A stretch of DNA of 35,893 nt from Gammaproteobacteria bacterium (GCA_009928645.1 SACH01000028.1:1-35893); one strand, 5' to 3'. Shown: positions 7,341 through 17,809, numbered from the stretch's first letter. Numbers and translations are program-made. The notes: a model not told the origin generated them from the sequence alone.

Positions 7341-9701
7341 ATGACGGACAAGATCACCATTGAGATCGACGGTCGCGCCTGCGAGGCGACCCCGGGAGAG
7401 ATGATTATCGCGGTCGCTGACCGGGAGGGGATCTCTATCCCGCGCTTCTGCTACCACAAGAAGCTGTCCATCGCCGCCAACTGCCGTATGTGCCTGGTGG
7501 AGATGGAGCAGAACGGCCGACCCTTTCCCAAGCCGGTGCCGGCCTGTGCCACCCCGGTCTGCGCCGGGCTCAAGGTCATGACCCGCTCCCCCAAGGCCCT
7601 TGAGGCCCAGAAGGGGACCATGGAGTTCCTGCTCATCAACCATCCCCTGGACTGCCCCATCTGTGATCAGGGTGGGGAGTGCGAATTGCAGGACGTCGCC
7701 ATGGGCTATGGCCGGGACGTCTCGCGCTATGTCGAGCGCAAGCGGGTGGTGGTGGACCAGGATCTGGGTTCCCTCATCGCCACCGACATGACGCGCTGTA
7801 TCCACTGTACCCGCTGCGTGCGCTTTGGTGCCGAGATTGCCGGGGTACGGGAACTGGGGGCCACTGGTCGTGGCGAGCAGGTGCGCATCGGTACCTTCGT
7901 CGAGCATACCCTGGCCCACGAACTGTCGGGCAACATTATCGATCTCTGCCCGGTGGGCGCCCTGACCTCTAAGCCCTACCGCTTCCAGGCCCGCGCCTGG
8001 GAACTGACCCAGGCCCCTGGCCTGGCCCCCCATGACGCCCTAGGTTCCAACCTCAATCTGCATCTGCGCCGCGGCCGGGTGATGCGCGTCCATCCGCGGG
8101 AGAACGAGACCATCAACGAGACCTGGCTCTCCGACCGCGACCGCTTCAGCTACGAAGGTCTCTACAGCGGGGACCGGCTGACCGCACCCCTGGTCAAGAA
8201 GGATGGCGCCTGGGAGGTCATCGGCTGGTCCGAAGCCCTGCAACTGGCTGCGACCCGGCTCAAGACCGCCGGTGCCAGCCTTGGCACCCTGGTCTCCCCG
8301 GCCGCGACCCTGGAGGAGATGTATCTCGCCCAGAAGCTGACCCGGGGCCTGGGTTCCAGCGACATCGACAGCCGCCTGCGCCAACAGGACTTCCGCGGTG
8401 ATGCCAACGCCCCCCTGCTACCCTGGCTGGGCGTCCCCATCGCCGCCGTCGAGCAGCAGCAGGTCATCCTGCTCGTTGGCTCCGACATCCGCGCCGAGAT
8501 CCCCCTCCTGGCCCACCGCATCCGCAAGGCGGCCCTGGAGAATGACGCCCGGGTGTTCGTCATCAACCCTTACGAACTGGAGCTGACCTTCCCGGCGGTT
8601 CAGTTGCCTGGTACCCCGACCGCCAACCTCCAGGATCTCGCCGCCATCGCCCAGGCCCTGGGCATCAAGGGAGCTGGCAGCCTGAAGGACCTGATTGCCC
8701 ACGCCAAGCCCGAGGCACGCCATCAGGCAGTCGCCGACGTCCTGAGGCAGTCCCCGTCGGGACTGATCCTCCTCGGCGCCCTGGCCGCGGCCCATCCGGA
8801 TTACACTCTGCTCCAGGCCCTGGCCAGCGCCATAGCCAAGGCGGCCAAGGTTGAACTGGGCTTCATCCCGGCGGCAGCCAACGCCGTGGGTGCGCACCTG
8901 GCCGGGGCCTTGCCCCAGATCCTGCCCGGCGCCAAGGCGGTGGAGAACCCGGGTGCCGCGACCACTGCCATGCTGACCGCGCCGCGCCGGGCCTATCTGC
9001 TTTGGAACCTGGAACCTGGCCATGACCTGGCCGATCCGGCGCTGGCCGCCAAGGCCCTGGGTCAGGCGGACTTCGTCCTGGCCTGCACCCCCTATCGCAG
9101 CCCCGACCTGGAGGCCCACGCCGACCTGTTACTGCCCATCGCTGCCTTCGCCGAGACCGCCGGCACCCTGGTCAATGCCGAGGGTACCTGGCAGACCAGC
9201 CGGGGCGCCGTCACGCCTCCGGGAGAGGCCCGACCGGGCTGGAAGGTGCTGCGCGTGCTGGGCAATCTCCTCGATCTGCCTGGCTTTGACCAGGACAGCC
9301 AGGCCGAGGTCGCCACCGAACTGTGCGCGCTGTGCGCGGGTGTCCGCCCCGGCAATGCCTTGCGTGGCACCCTCAAGGCCAGCCCGGCTCCCGCCGTCGA
9401 CCTCTGGCGGATCGGCAACGTGCCCCTCTACCGGCTGGACCCCCTGGTGCGCCGTGCCCCGGCCCTGCAACGTGCCCGCGGTACCGGCTGCTTCCACGCC
9501 CATCTCCACCCGGATCAGGCCGCCGCCCTAGGCCTGGCGGCGGGGGACGAGGTGGTCGTCAGTCAGGGCGAGGCCAGCGTTTGCACCCAGGTCAGCCTCA
9601 GTGCCACGGTACCCCTGGGCTGCGCCCGCATTCCGGCGGCAGTGGCTGGCAGCGAGCACCTGGGCGTCCAGATTGGCCCCCTATCCATCGCCAAGGCATG
9701 A
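7341..9701 (+). CDS. nuoG: NADH-quinone oxidoreductase subunit G
   Basis: The largest peripheral-arm subunit, a chain of iron-sulfur clusters between FMN and NuoI/NuoB. The 786-residue protein starts with a ferredoxin-like domain carrying [2Fe-2S] ligands C37, C48, C51 and C69. The His/Cys cluster N5 set follows (H101, C105, C108, C114 in HPLDCPICDQGGECELQD), then the N4 set C153-x2-C156-x2-C159 plus a distant cysteine in CPVGAL. The rest is the molybdopterin-oxidoreductase-like domain. I did not see the extra N7 cysteines, but I checked only by eye. Confidence 0.95.
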   Translation: MTDKITIEIDGRACEATPGEMIIAVADREGISIPRFCYHKKLSIAANCRMCLVEMEQNGRPFPKPVPACATPVCAGLKVMTRSPKALEAQKGTMEFLLINHPLDCPICDQGGECELQDVAMGYGRDVSRYVERKRVVVDQDLGSLIATDMTRCIHCTRCVRFGAEIAGVRELGATGRGEQVRIGTFVEHTLAHELSGNIIDLCPVGALTSKPYRFQARAWELTQAPGLAPHDALGSNLNLHLRRGRVMRVHPRENETINETWLSDRDRFSYEGLYSGDRLTAPLVKKDGAWEVIGWSEALQLAATRLKTAGASLGTLVSPAATLEEMYLAQKLTRGLGSSDIDSRLRQQDFRGDANAPLLPWLGVPIAAVEQQQVILLVGSDIRAEIPLLAHRIRKAALENDARVFVINPYELELTFPAVQLPGTPTANLQDLAAIAQALGIKGAGSLKDLIAHAKPEARHQAVADVLRQSPSGLILLGALAAAHPDYTLLQALASAIAKAAKVELGFIPAAANAVGAHLAGALPQILPGAKAVENPGAATTAMLTAPRRAYLLWNLEPGHDLADPALAAKALGQADFVLACTPYRSPDLEAHADLLLPIAAFAETAGTLVNAEGTWQTSRGAVTPPGEARPGWKVLRVLGNLLDLPGFDQDSQAEVATELCALCAGVRPGNALRGTLKASPAPAVDLWRIGNVPLYRLDPLVRRAPALQRARGTGCFHAHLHPDQAAALGLAAGDEVVVSQGEASVCTQVSLSATVPLGCARIPAAVAGSEHLGVQIGPLSIAKA

Positions 9702-9715
9702 GGGCGGAGTGACCC

Positions 9716-10750
9716 ATGATTGAACTCTGGAATTCCCTGCCGGAGGTGATCCGGATCCTGGTGAAGATCGTGGTGATCCTCGCCCCGCTCATGGGCCTGG
9801 TGGCTTACTACACCCTGGCCGAGCGCAAGATCATCGGCTACATGCAAATCCGCATTGGCCCTAACCGGGTGGGGCCCCGTGGGCTGCTCCAGCCGATCGC
9901 TGATGCGCTCAAGCTGATGTTCAAGGAGATCATCCTGCCCACTCGGGCGGATAAGACCCTCTTCGTCATCGCCCCCTTGCTGACCCTGGCCCCGGCCCTG
10001 GCCGCCTGGGCGGTCTTTCCCTTCGACGAGGGTCTGGTCCTGGCGGACATCGACGCCGGTCTCCTCTACATCCTGGCCCTGACCTCCCTGGGCGTCTACG
10101 GTGTCATCATCGCGGGCTGGGCTTCCAACTCCAAGTACGCCCTGCTTGGCGCCCTGCGCTCCGGCGCCCAGATCGTCGCCTACGAGATTGCCATGGGTTT
10201 TGCCTTGGTCGGGGTCCTGGTCGCCGCCGGCAGCCTGAACCTGGGGGATATCGTCATGGCTCAGGCAGGCAGCCTTTTCACCTGGTTCTGGCTGCCGCTG
10301 CTGCCCCTGTTCCTGATCTATTTCATCTCCGGCCTGGCGGAGACCAACCGTGCGCCTTTCGACGTCGCCGAGGGCGAGTCGGAGATTGTGGCGGGCTTCC
10401 ACGTCGAATACTCGGGTATGACCTTCGCCGTCTTCTTCCTCGGCGAATACGCCAACATGATCCTGATCTCCGCCCTGTCCGCCCTGATGTTCCTGGGCGG
10501 CTGGCTGTCACCCCTGCCCGCGGCCTGGGTAGAGGGCGTGTTCCTCCTCGACAGCGGCTTCCACTGGTTGCTGCTCAAGACCTTCTTCTTCATGTTCCTC
10601 TTCCTCTGGTTCCGCGCCACCTTCCCCCGCTACCGCTACGACCAGATCATGCGCCTGGGCTGGAAGGTCTTCATCCCGATCACCATCGTCTGGATCCTGG
10701 TGGTCGGGCTTGCGGTGGTTTACAAGTTGCCGCCCTGGTGGTCGGCCTAA
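9716..10750 (+). CDS. nuoH: NADH-quinone oxidoreductase subunit H
   Basis: Membrane subunit anchoring the peripheral arm and forming the entry to the quinone chamber. 344 residues, about eight helices. Family motifs are [20 protein letters not shown] near residues 40-60, the Glu-rich loop [27 protein letters not shown] split by the family's conserved acids, and [18 protein letters not shown] near the C-terminus. Start ATG 9716 has GGCGGAG eight bases upstream. Follows nuoG by 14 bp. Confidence 0.96.
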   Translation: MIELWNSLPEVIRILVKIVVILAPLMGLVAYYTLAERKIIGYMQIRIGPNRVGPRGLLQPIADALKLMFKEIILPTRADKTLFVIAPLLTLAPALAAWAVFPFDEGLVLADIDAGLLYILALTSLGVYGVIIAGWASNSKYALLGALRSGAQIVAYEIAMGFALVGVLVAAGSLNLGDIVMAQAGSLFTWFWLPLLPLFLIYFISGLAETNRAPFDVAEGESEIVAGFHVEYSGMTFAVFFLGEYANMILISALSALMFLGGWLSPLPAAWVEGVFLLDSGFHWLLLKTFFFMFLFLWFRATFPRYRYDQIMRLGWKVFIPITIVWILVVGLAVVYKLPPWWSA

Positions 10751-10766
10751 GGTCGGGTAACGAGCC

Positions 10767-11258
10767 ATGCTGCAAACCATGCGCGACTATTTGCGGAGCC
10801 TGCTGCTGCTGGAACTCTTCCAGGGTCTCAGCGTCACGGGCCGCTATTTCTTCAAGACTAAATTCACGGTCCAGTACCCGGAAGAGAAGGCCCCGCTCTC
10901 CCCCCGTTTCCGCGGCCTGCACGCCCTGCGTCGCTATGAGAACGGCGAGGAGCGCTGCATTGCCTGCAAGCTGTGCGAGGCGACCTGCCCGGCCCTGGCG
11001 ATCACCATCGAGGCCGAGCCCCGCGCCGATGGCAGTCGTCGGACCACCCGCTACGATATCGACCTCTTCAAGTGCATTTTCTGCGGTTTCTGCGAGGAGT
11101 CCTGCCCCGTCGACTCCATTGTCGAGACCAGTTGTTATGAGTACTGCTTCGAACAGCGGGGTGAACACATCATGACCAAGGATCGGCTGCTGGCCATTGG
11201 CGATCAGTACGAGGCCGAGATCGCGGCCGCCCGGGCGGCGGACGCTCCTTACCGCTAG
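10767..11258 (+). CDS. nuoI: NADH-quinone oxidoreductase subunit I
   Basis: Carries clusters N6a and N6b, which pass electrons from NuoG to NuoB. In 163 residues the two ferredoxin motifs are complete: C64-x2-C67-x2-C70-x3-C74 ([13 protein letters not shown]) and C103-x2-C106-x2-C109-x3-C113 ([13 protein letters not shown]). The N-terminal amphipathic segment lies on the membrane. The gap to nuoJ is 66 bp, one of the larger gaps in the operon, and shows no terminator. Confidence 0.97.
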   Translation: MLQTMRDYLRSLLLLELFQGLSVTGRYFFKTKFTVQYPEEKAPLSPRFRGLHALRRYENGEERCIACKLCEATCPALAITIEAEPRADGSRRTTRYDIDLFKCIFCGFCEESCPVDSIVETSCYEYCFEQRGEHIMTKDRLLAIGDQYEAEIAAARAADAPYR

Positions 11259-11324
11259 GCTGTTGCCGACGCACCGGATCACGACTCCCCGCCCGCGCTC
11301 ACCCACACCGGACAGGACCACGAC

Positions 11325-11972
11325 ATGGGCTTTGAAAAGTTTCTCTTCTATGTCCTGGCGGCAACGCTGATCGCCGCCGCTGGCATGGTGGTCACCCGCC
11401 GCAATCCGGTGCATGCCGTCCTGTTCCTGGTGGTGGCCTTTGTCTCCAGCGCCATGCTGTGGATGCTGATGGAGGCTGAGTTCCTCGCCATAAGCCTGGT
11501 CCTGGTCTACGTCGGCGCCGTCTTGGTCCTCTTCCTCTTCGTCATCATGATGCTGGATGTCGAGATCGCCACCCTCAAGGCCCAGTTCATCCGCCATCTG
11601 CCCTTGGCGCTGGTGGTGGGTGTAATCATGCTGGTCGAGATCTTTCTTGTGGTCGGCCCCGGGAACTTTGGTGGCGAGTCGTTTCCCAATCCGGGGCCCC
11701 AGGGCCCCGATTACAGCAACACCCGCGAATTGGGCCTGCTGCTCTACAGTACCTACCTGTATCCCTTCGAGATCGCCGCGGTCATCCTGCTGGTGGCCAT
11801 CGTCGCCGCGATCCGCTTAACCCTGCGGCATCGACCCGATACCAAGTACCTTGACCCTTCCAAGCAGGTCTATGTTCGCAAGGGCCCGGATCGCGTCCAG
11901 TTGATCCGCGTGCCACCGGAACCCCGGCGGGTGCCGCCCGCCGCCACCGCAGGCGTGGAGGACGAGGAATGA
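11325..11972 (+). CDS. nuoJ: NADH-quinone oxidoreductase subunit J
   Basis: Antiporter-associated membrane subunit with about five helices; its third helix region contains the family's flexible stretch [17 protein letters not shown]. 215 residues, with a charged, Pro/Arg-rich cytoplasmic tail from about 165 onward that is variable in the family. ACAGGA precedes the ATG. It overlaps nuoK by 4 bp (ATGA). Confidence 0.94.
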   Translation: MGFEKFLFYVLAATLIAAAGMVVTRRNPVHAVLFLVVAFVSSAMLWMLMEAEFLAISLVLVYVGAVLVLFLFVIMMLDVEIATLKAQFIRHLPLALVVGVIMLVEIFLVVGPGNFGGESFPNPGPQGPDYSNTRELGLLLYSTYLYPFEIAAVILLVAIVAAIRLTLRHRPDTKYLDPSKQVYVRKGPDRVQLIRVPPEPRRVPPAATAGVEDEE

Positions 11973-12274
11973 TCGAGCTTTCCGATTACCTGATGCTGGG
12001 TGGCATCCTCTTCGCCATCAGCGTTGCCGGTATCTTCATCAACCGCAAGAACCTCATCGTGCTGCTGATGTGCCTCGAACTGATGTTACTGGCGGTCAAC
12101 ACGAATTTCGTCGCCTTCTCCCATTTTCTGGGCGACATGGGCGGCCAGGTCTTTGTCTTTTTCATCCTGACCGTCGCCGCGGCCGAGGCCGCGATCGGCC
12201 TGGCCATCCTCGTGGTCCTCTTCCGCAACCGCCGTACCATCGATGTTGAGGATCTGGACGCCTTGAAGGGCTAA
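11969..12274 (+). CDS. nuoK: NADH-quinone oxidoreductase subunit K
   Basis: Small membrane subunit of the central proton path, related to MrpC. 101 residues, three helices, with the two membrane glutamates of the family at E37 ([11 protein letters not shown]) and E73 ([10 protein letters not shown]), equivalent to E. coli E36 and E72. Start overlaps the nuoJ stop. The next gap, 108 bp to nuoL, is the largest in the operon; I see no terminator or promoter in it. Confidence 0.96.
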   Translation: MIELSDYLMLGGILFAISVAGIFINRKNLIVLLMCLELMLLAVNTNFVAFSHFLGDMGGQVFVFFILTVAAAEAAIGLAILVVLFRNRRTIDVEDLDALKG

Positions 12275-12382
12275 CGGGAGCAGGGTCCGGCGGAGATCAG
12301 GGAACCCTCCTGGCCGCCCCCCTTCCTGACAGATTTCCAGCGCCACCAAGCTGATAGAGCCGCTGAAAGAGCACAACCGCTG

Positions 12383-14371
12383 ATGGAAAATATCTACCTG
12401 ACAATCGTCCTCGCGCCCCTGGTGGGGTCTATCGTCGCCGGGTTCTTCGGGGGGCGGATCGGGCGGGCGGGGGCCCATTGGGTGACGATCCTCGGGGTGG
12501 GCCTGTCCTGCCTGCTGTCGCTCTATGTCGTCAAGGGCTTCGTTGATGGCAGCCTGGAGGTCTTCGATGGGGCCGTCTATACCTGGATGGTCAGCGGTGG
12601 CATTCAGTTCGAGATCGGCTTCCTGGTCGACAAGCTCACCGCCCTGATGATGGCGGTGGTGACCTTCGTCTCGCTGATGGTGCATATCTACACCATCGGC
12701 TATATGGCGGACGACGAGCACAACTGGCCCCAGGGGTCCCTGGCGGGTAAGAACAGTTACCAGCGCTTCTTCAGCTATATCTCCCTGTTCACCTTTTCCA
12801 TGCTGATGCTGGTGATGTCGAACAACTTTCTCCAGTTGTTCTTCGGCTGGGAGGCGGTAGGCCTGGTGTCCTATCTGCTCATCGGTTTCTGGTCGGTGCG
12901 TGAATCGGCCATCTTCGCCAACCTCAAGGCCTTTCTGGTCAACCGGGTGGGCGACTTCGGCTTCATCCTCGGCATCGCCGCCGTGGCCATGTATTTCCAC
13001 TCCCTGGATTACCGGGAGGTCTTCGCCCTGGCGCCGCAATTGGCCAATGTCCAGATCCAGGTCTGGGGGGACAGTTCCTGGTCCCTGATGACGACCATCG
13101 GGGTGCTGCTGTTCATCGGCGCCATGGGCAAGTCGGCTCAGGTGCCCCTGCATGTCTGGCTGCCGGATTCCATGGAAGGCCCCACGCCCATCTCGGCCCT
13201 GATCCACGCCGCTACCATGGTCACTGCCGGTATCTTCATGGTGGCGCGCATGTCACCGCTGTACGAACTGTCCGAGACGGCGCTGAGCTTCATAATGGTC
13301 ATCGGCGCCACCACGGCCTTCTTCATGGGGCTCATCGGCTTGGTGCAGAATGACATCAAGCGGGTGGTAGCCTATTCCACCCTCTCCCAGCTTGGTTACA
13401 TGATTACCGCCCTGGGCGCCTCCGCCTACGCGGCGGGCATCCTCCATCTCATGACCCATGCCTTTTTCAAGGCGCTGCTGTTCCTCGCGGCGGGCTCGGT
13501 CATCATCGCCATGCATCATGACCAGGACATTCGCAACATGGGTGGCCTGCGCAAGTATCTGCCCATCACCTGGATCACCTTCCTGCTGGGCTCCCTGGCG
13601 CTGATCGGCTTCCCGGGTTTCTCAGGCTTCTTCTCCAAGGACGCCATCATCGAGGCCGTGTACCTGTCACAAGTGGGTGGGGCAGGGTACGCCAGTATCC
13701 TCCTCACCCTAGGGGTTTTCGTCACGGCCCTCTACAGCTTCCGCCTCTATTTCCTGGTCTTCCATGGGCAGGAACGGATGGATGAGCACAGCCGCCATCA
13801 CCTCCATGAGACCCCGGCGGTGGTCTGGGTGCCGCTGGTGTTGCTGGCCATCCCCTCGGTGTTCATCGGCTGGCTGACGGTGGAGGCGGTACTCTTTGGC
13901 GACTGGTTCAAGGGGGTGATTCTGGTCGCCCCACACCATGACGTCCTGGCGCAGATGGGCGCTGGCTACCACGGTCAGGCCGGTTTCGTGCTGCACGGCC
14001 TCCTTGCCCCCCCCTTCTGGCTAGCGATGGGTGGTCTGGCCCTGGCCTGGTACATCTACATGATGAAGCCAACCATTGCCGATTACCTGATGGTCCGCTT
14101 CGGCACCCTGTACCGCATCCTGGATGGCAAGTATGGCTTCGATCAGTTGAACATGGCCCTCTTCGCTGGGGGTAGCCGGGCCTTGGGCACGCTATTCTGG
14201 AAGACCGGTGACCAGCGGGTCATCGACGGCACCCTCATCAACGGTTCGGCCCAAGGGGTGGGCTGGATGGCGGAACGTCTGCGCTTCATCCAGACCGGGT
14301 ACCTCTATCACTATGCCATCGCCATGATTCTGGGGCTGGTGGTCCTGCTGACGGTCTTCATGACCTTCTGA
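12383..14371 (+). CDS. nuoL: NADH-quinone oxidoreductase subunit L (antiporter-like)
   Basis: Distal proton-pumping subunit, homologous to MrpA. 662 residues, about 16 helices including the long lateral helix expected near the C-terminus. The essential helix-5 glutamate is E157 in FFGWEAVGLVSYLLIGFW, and the helix-7 lysine is K250 in GAMGKSAQVPLHVWLPD. The family signature continues as SMEGPTPISALIHAATMVTAG. Start ATG 12383 has only a weak ribosome-binding site. Confidence 0.96.
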   Translation: MENIYLTIVLAPLVGSIVAGFFGGRIGRAGAHWVTILGVGLSCLLSLYVVKGFVDGSLEVFDGAVYTWMVSGGIQFEIGFLVDKLTALMMAVVTFVSLMVHIYTIGYMADDEHNWPQGSLAGKNSYQRFFSYISLFTFSMLMLVMSNNFLQLFFGWEAVGLVSYLLIGFWSVRESAIFANLKAFLVNRVGDFGFILGIAAVAMYFHSLDYREVFALAPQLANVQIQVWGDSSWSLMTTIGVLLFIGAMGKSAQVPLHVWLPDSMEGPTPISALIHAATMVTAGIFMVARMSPLYELSETALSFIMVIGATTAFFMGLIGLVQNDIKRVVAYSTLSQLGYMITALGASAYAAGILHLMTHAFFKALLFLAAGSVIIAMHHDQDIRNMGGLRKYLPITWITFLLGSLALIGFPGFSGFFSKDAIIEAVYLSQVGGAGYASILLTLGVFVTALYSFRLYFLVFHGQERMDEHSRHHLHETPAVVWVPLVLLAIPSVFIGWLTVEAVLFGDWFKGVILVAPHHDVLAQMGAGYHGQAGFVLHGLLAPPFWLAMGGLALAWYIYMMKPTIADYLMVRFGTLYRILDGKYGFDQLNMALFAGGSRALGTLFWKTGDQRVIDGTLINGSAQGVGWMAERLRFIQTGYLYHYAIAMILGLVVLLTVFMTF

Positions 14372-14393
14372 TTGCCGAGGGAGACGGACGAGC

Positions 14394-15941
14394 ATGCAAT
14401 CCGCAATTCCGGTTCTGTCGCTGAGCATCTGGCTCCCTATCATCGGCGGCCTGTTCGTGCTAGCCAGCGGCGATAAGGTGCCTGGCATTTCCCGCTGGAC
14501 GGCCCTGGGCTTCGCGATCCTGACCTTTCTGATCAGCCTGTTACTCTGGACAGGATTCGAGACCGGCACGGCCCAGATGCAGTTCGTGGAGCGCGCCCCC
14601 TGGATCCCGGGCATCAACGCCTGGTACCACCTGGGGGTAGATGGTATCTCCACGCCTCTGATCGTCCTCACCACCTTTATCACCATCCTGGTGGTGATCG
14701 CCGGTTGGGAGGTCATCCAATACAAGCCCTCCCAGTACCTGGCGGCCTTCCTGATCATGGAAGGGGTCATGGTCGGGGTCTTTTCGGCCCTGGATGCCGT
14801 CCTTTTTTACGTCTTCTGGGAGGCCATGTTGATCCCGATGTTCATCATCATCGGGGTCTGGGGTGGACCCAATCGGGTCTACGCCACCATCAAATTCTTT
14901 CTGTATACCTTCTTCGGCTCGGTGTTCATGCTGGTCGCCCTGATCTACATGTATTTCAAATCGGGCTCCTACAGCATCCTGGACTTCCAGCAACTGCCCC
15001 TCAGCCTGACCGAGCAGGTCTGGATCTTCCTCGCCTTCCTCGCCGCCTTTGCCGTCAAGGTGCCCATGTGGCCCGTCCATACCTGGCTGCCGGACGCCCA
15101 TGTGGAGGCGCCGACCGGGGGTTCCGTGATCCTGGCGGCCATCATGCTCAAGATCGGTGGCTACGGTTTCCTCCGTTTCAGTCTGCCCATCACCCCGGAC
15201 GCCAGCGCCACCCTGGACTGGCTGGTGATCACCCTGTCGCTCATTGCCGTGGTCTACATCGGCTTTGTCGCCCTGGTGCAGCAGGACATGAAGAAGCTGA
15301 TCGCCTATTCCTCGATTGCCCACATGGGCTTCGTCACACTTGGTTTCTTCATCGTCTTTGCCATCTTCAACCGGCCTGAGGCCGAGGGTGGGGCCGTCTT
15401 GGGCATGGCCGGTGGCATGGTGCAGATGATCTCCCATGGCTTTATTTCGGCGGCCATGTTCCTCTGCGTGGGGGTGCTCTACGATCGCCTCCATTCCCGG
15501 GAGATCTCCGCCTACGGTGGAGTCATCCATACCATGCCCGTCTTCGGTGCCCTGATGGTCTTCTTTGCCATGGCTAACGCCGGCCTGCCGGGTACCTCCG
15601 GTTTCGTCGGCGAGTTCATGGTGATCCTGGCCAGTTTCCAGGCCGATTTCTGGTACGCCTTCCTCGCCGCCACCACCCTGATTGTCGGCGCGGCCTATAC
15701 CCTGTGGATGGTCAAGCGGGTCGTCTATGGTCCCGTGACCAGTGACAAGGTGGCGGGCCTGCAGGACGCCAATGGGCGGGAACTCCTGGTGCTGGGTACC
15801 CTGGCGGTCGCCGTACTGGCCCTGGGTGTCTGGCCCGAGCCCTTGGTGGAGGTGATGGATGCCAGCATCCAGCACCTGACGCAGCACATTACGGTATCCA
15901 AACTCGCGGTAGCCCCGGCGGCTGTCGCGGCCTTGCCCTGA
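14394..15941 (+). CDS. nuoM: NADH-quinone oxidoreductase subunit M (antiporter-like)
   Basis: Middle antiporter-like subunit of the proton-pumping arm, homologous to MrpD. 515 residues with about 14 helices. The conserved helix-5 glutamate is E143 (FYVFWEAMLIPMF) and the helix-7 lysine K222 (FAVKVPMWPVHTWLPDAH). A ribosome-binding site GGGAGACGG precedes the ATG. It follows nuoL by 22 bp. Confidence 0.96.
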   Translation: MQSAIPVLSLSIWLPIIGGLFVLASGDKVPGISRWTALGFAILTFLISLLLWTGFETGTAQMQFVERAPWIPGINAWYHLGVDGISTPLIVLTTFITILVVIAGWEVIQYKPSQYLAAFLIMEGVMVGVFSALDAVLFYVFWEAMLIPMFIIIGVWGGPNRVYATIKFFLYTFFGSVFMLVALIYMYFKSGSYSILDFQQLPLSLTEQVWIFLAFLAAFAVKVPMWPVHTWLPDAHVEAPTGGSVILAAIMLKIGGYGFLRFSLPITPDASATLDWLVITLSLIAVVYIGFVALVQQDMKKLIAYSSIAHMGFVTLGFFIVFAIFNRPEAEGGAVLGMAGGMVQMISHGFISAAMFLCVGVLYDRLHSREISAYGGVIHTMPVFGALMVFFAMANAGLPGTSGFVGEFMVILASFQADFWYAFLAATTLIVGAAYTLWMVKRVVYGPVTSDKVAGLQDANGRELLVLGTLAVAVLALGVWPEPLVEVMDASIQHLTQHITVSKLAVAPAAVAALP

Positions 15942-16014
15942 CCAGCATTAGGCTCAGAGATTTTAGCCTGGGGCCTCGCCTAAGGGTGGTGCCCCCCGAC
16001 AGCGGAAGATCAGC

Positions 16015-17451
16015 ATGACCTTCGACTCTGCCCATCTGCTCCCCGTCGTTCCGGAGATCGCCATCCTGGTTCTCGCCAGCATCGTGCTGCTGGTGGACCT
16101 CTGGCTGAAGGACGATGACAAGGGCACGAACCATCTCATTGCCGTCATCGGCCTGCTGGCGGTCATCGGCCTCACCGGGGTGGTGGGCGGCGGGGCGCGG
16201 GAGATCGTCCTGGGCGGGACCTATGTCCGTGATCCCATGAGCGACTTGCTCAAGATCGCGATCCTGGGGGTAAGCCTGCTCTCCTTCGTCTATGCCAAGG
16301 ATTATCTGCAAGAGCGCCACCTGCTGGTGGGCGAGTATTACGTCCTGACCCTGACCGCGGTCCTGGGCATGATGGTCATGGTCTCGGCCAACAGTTTTCT
16401 AACGCTCTACCTCGGCCTGGAACTCCTGGCCCTGTCGCTCTATGCCCTGGTGGCCTTCAACCGCGACAGCCCGAGCGGGGCCGAGGCGGCCATGAAATAT
16501 TTCGTGCTGGGTGCATTGGGTTCGGGCTTGCTCCTCTACGGCCTCTCCATGCTCTATGGCGCCACCGGCTCCCTGGAACTGGGGGCCGTGGCCCGGGCGG
16601 TGGCCTGGCAAGGGGCGGATAATCAGGTCCTGGTCTTCGGTCTGGTCTTCGTCGTCATTGGTATCGGCTTTAAGTTCGGTGCCGTTCCTTTCCATATGTG
16701 GGTGCCCGATACCTACCAGGGGGCACCCAACCCGGTGGTCCTGTTCCTGGGCAGCGCCCCCAAGATCGCGGCCTTTGCCTTGGCCTTCCGTCTTCTGGTC
16801 GATGGTCTGGGTCAACTCCACGCCGATTGGCAAGGGATGCTGGTGATCCTCGCCATCGTCTCGCTGGCGGTCGGCAACCTCGTTGCCATCGCCCAGACCA
16901 ACATCAAGCGCATGTTGGCCTATTCCACTATCTCCCACGTCGGTTTCATCTTCCTGGGATTGCTGGCGGGCACGACAGAGGGTTTTGCCGCGGCCATGTT
17001 CTACGCCATCGTCTACGCCCTGATGGCCGCCGGTGGTTTTGGCCTGCTGGTGATGCTGAGTCGCCAGGGCCATGAAGTGGAACTGCTGGATGATCTCAAG
17101 GGGCTCAACGAACGGGATGGCTGGCAGGCCGCCATGATGACCCTGGTCATGTTCTCCATGGCCGGGGTGCCACCGACCGTGGGCTTCATGGCCAAATTGT
17201 TGGTCCTGGATGCGGTCATCAGCATTGGCTTCTGGTGGTTGGCCCTGATCGCCGTCTTCTTTTCGGTCATCGGTGCCTTCTACTATCTGCGGGTGATCAA
17301 GCTTATCTATTTCGACAAGCCCGAGACCTCGGAACCCCTGGTCGTGGGAGCGGGGGCGCGTATCGCCCTGTCCGTCAATGGGCTGGCGATCCTTTTCCTG
17401 GGTCTCTTCCCTGCCGCGTTGCTGACCTACTGTCAAGCCGCCTTGGGTTGA
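16015..17451 (+). CDS. nuoN: NADH-quinone oxidoreductase subunit N (antiporter-like)
   Basis: Proximal antiporter-like subunit and last gene of the operon. 478 residues with about 14 helices. E136 (YLGLELLALSLYALVAF) and K220 (GIGFKFGAVPFHMWVPD) are the expected proton-path residues. It follows nuoM by 73 bp. With NuoA-M it completes all 14 subunits, so the operon should encode a full proton-pumping complex I. Confidence 0.96.
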   Translation: MTFDSAHLLPVVPEIAILVLASIVLLVDLWLKDDDKGTNHLIAVIGLLAVIGLTGVVGGGAREIVLGGTYVRDPMSDLLKIAILGVSLLSFVYAKDYLQERHLLVGEYYVLTLTAVLGMMVMVSANSFLTLYLGLELLALSLYALVAFNRDSPSGAEAAMKYFVLGALGSGLLLYGLSMLYGATGSLELGAVARAVAWQGADNQVLVFGLVFVVIGIGFKFGAVPFHMWVPDTYQGAPNPVVLFLGSAPKIAAFALAFRLLVDGLGQLHADWQGMLVILAIVSLAVGNLVAIAQTNIKRMLAYSTISHVGFIFLGLLAGTTEGFAAAMFYAIVYALMAAGGFGLLVMLSRQGHEVELLDDLKGLNERDGWQAAMMTLVMFSMAGVPPTVGFMAKLLVLDAVISIGFWWLALIAVFFSVIGAFYYLRVIKLIYFDKPETSEPLVVGAGARIALSVNGLAILFLGLFPAALLTYCQAALG

Positions 17452-17771
17452 ACAACCGGACTCGCTAACCTCTCCTCTGCCCTCCCAGGGCCGAATCGAA
17501 GCCGATCGGCGGCGGTCCCTCGCCTGGACTCTCGTCTTGCCTGCCTGCTAAGCGATCGCTTGTCGCCGTTAGCAGGGATGGCTGGATAACCCCTGACCCT
17601 GAGGCCCCTGCCGCTATCCGCGACTGCCTCGCCGCGGATCTGGCCTGAATCCCCCCTTCGTCGGGTGCCCCATGGGCCCCCGCGGGTCTGGGGTGCCCGC
17701 TGATGATGGGTCGTTCGGTGGCAGTGCGGAAACAGAGAGCCGAAAAAAAGAGAAGGCAATTCAGCGGAAAC
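17452..17771. other. gene-free stretch after nuoN
   Basis: Roughly 320 bp without a credible gene. It holds one strong hairpin (17544-17576) and otherwise GC-rich sequence. Open frames on the minus strand here translate the tRNA-Leu and its flank (starting MAELVDAQ) and are not genes. Confidence 0.6.
17544..17576 (+). other. strong hairpin downstream of nuoN
   Basis: CCTGCTAA pairs with TTAGCAGG and, inside that, GCGA with TCGC, leaving a 2-nt bulge and a 7-nt loop. No T-tract follows, so it is not a classical terminator. It may protect the 3' end of the nuo message or be a REP-like element. Confidence 0.55.
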
Positions 17772-17804
17772 AAAAAAAAGGCTCCACGAGGGAGCCTTTT
17801 TTTT
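17772..17804. terminator. bidirectional terminator between nuoN and tRNA-Leu(CAG)
   Basis: Eight A, then GGCTCC, loop ACGAG, GGAGCC, then eight T. The symmetry gives a T-tract after the stem on both strands. On the minus strand it directly follows the tRNA; on the plus strand it would stop nuo read-through. Confidence 0.92.
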
Positions 17805-17809
17805 AAGTT

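Noticed and set aside
17552-17559. GCGATCGC, resembling the cyanobacterial HIP1 octamer
   Set aside because: Single occurrence noticed, inside a hairpin stem and loop, in a clearly gammaproteobacterial context.
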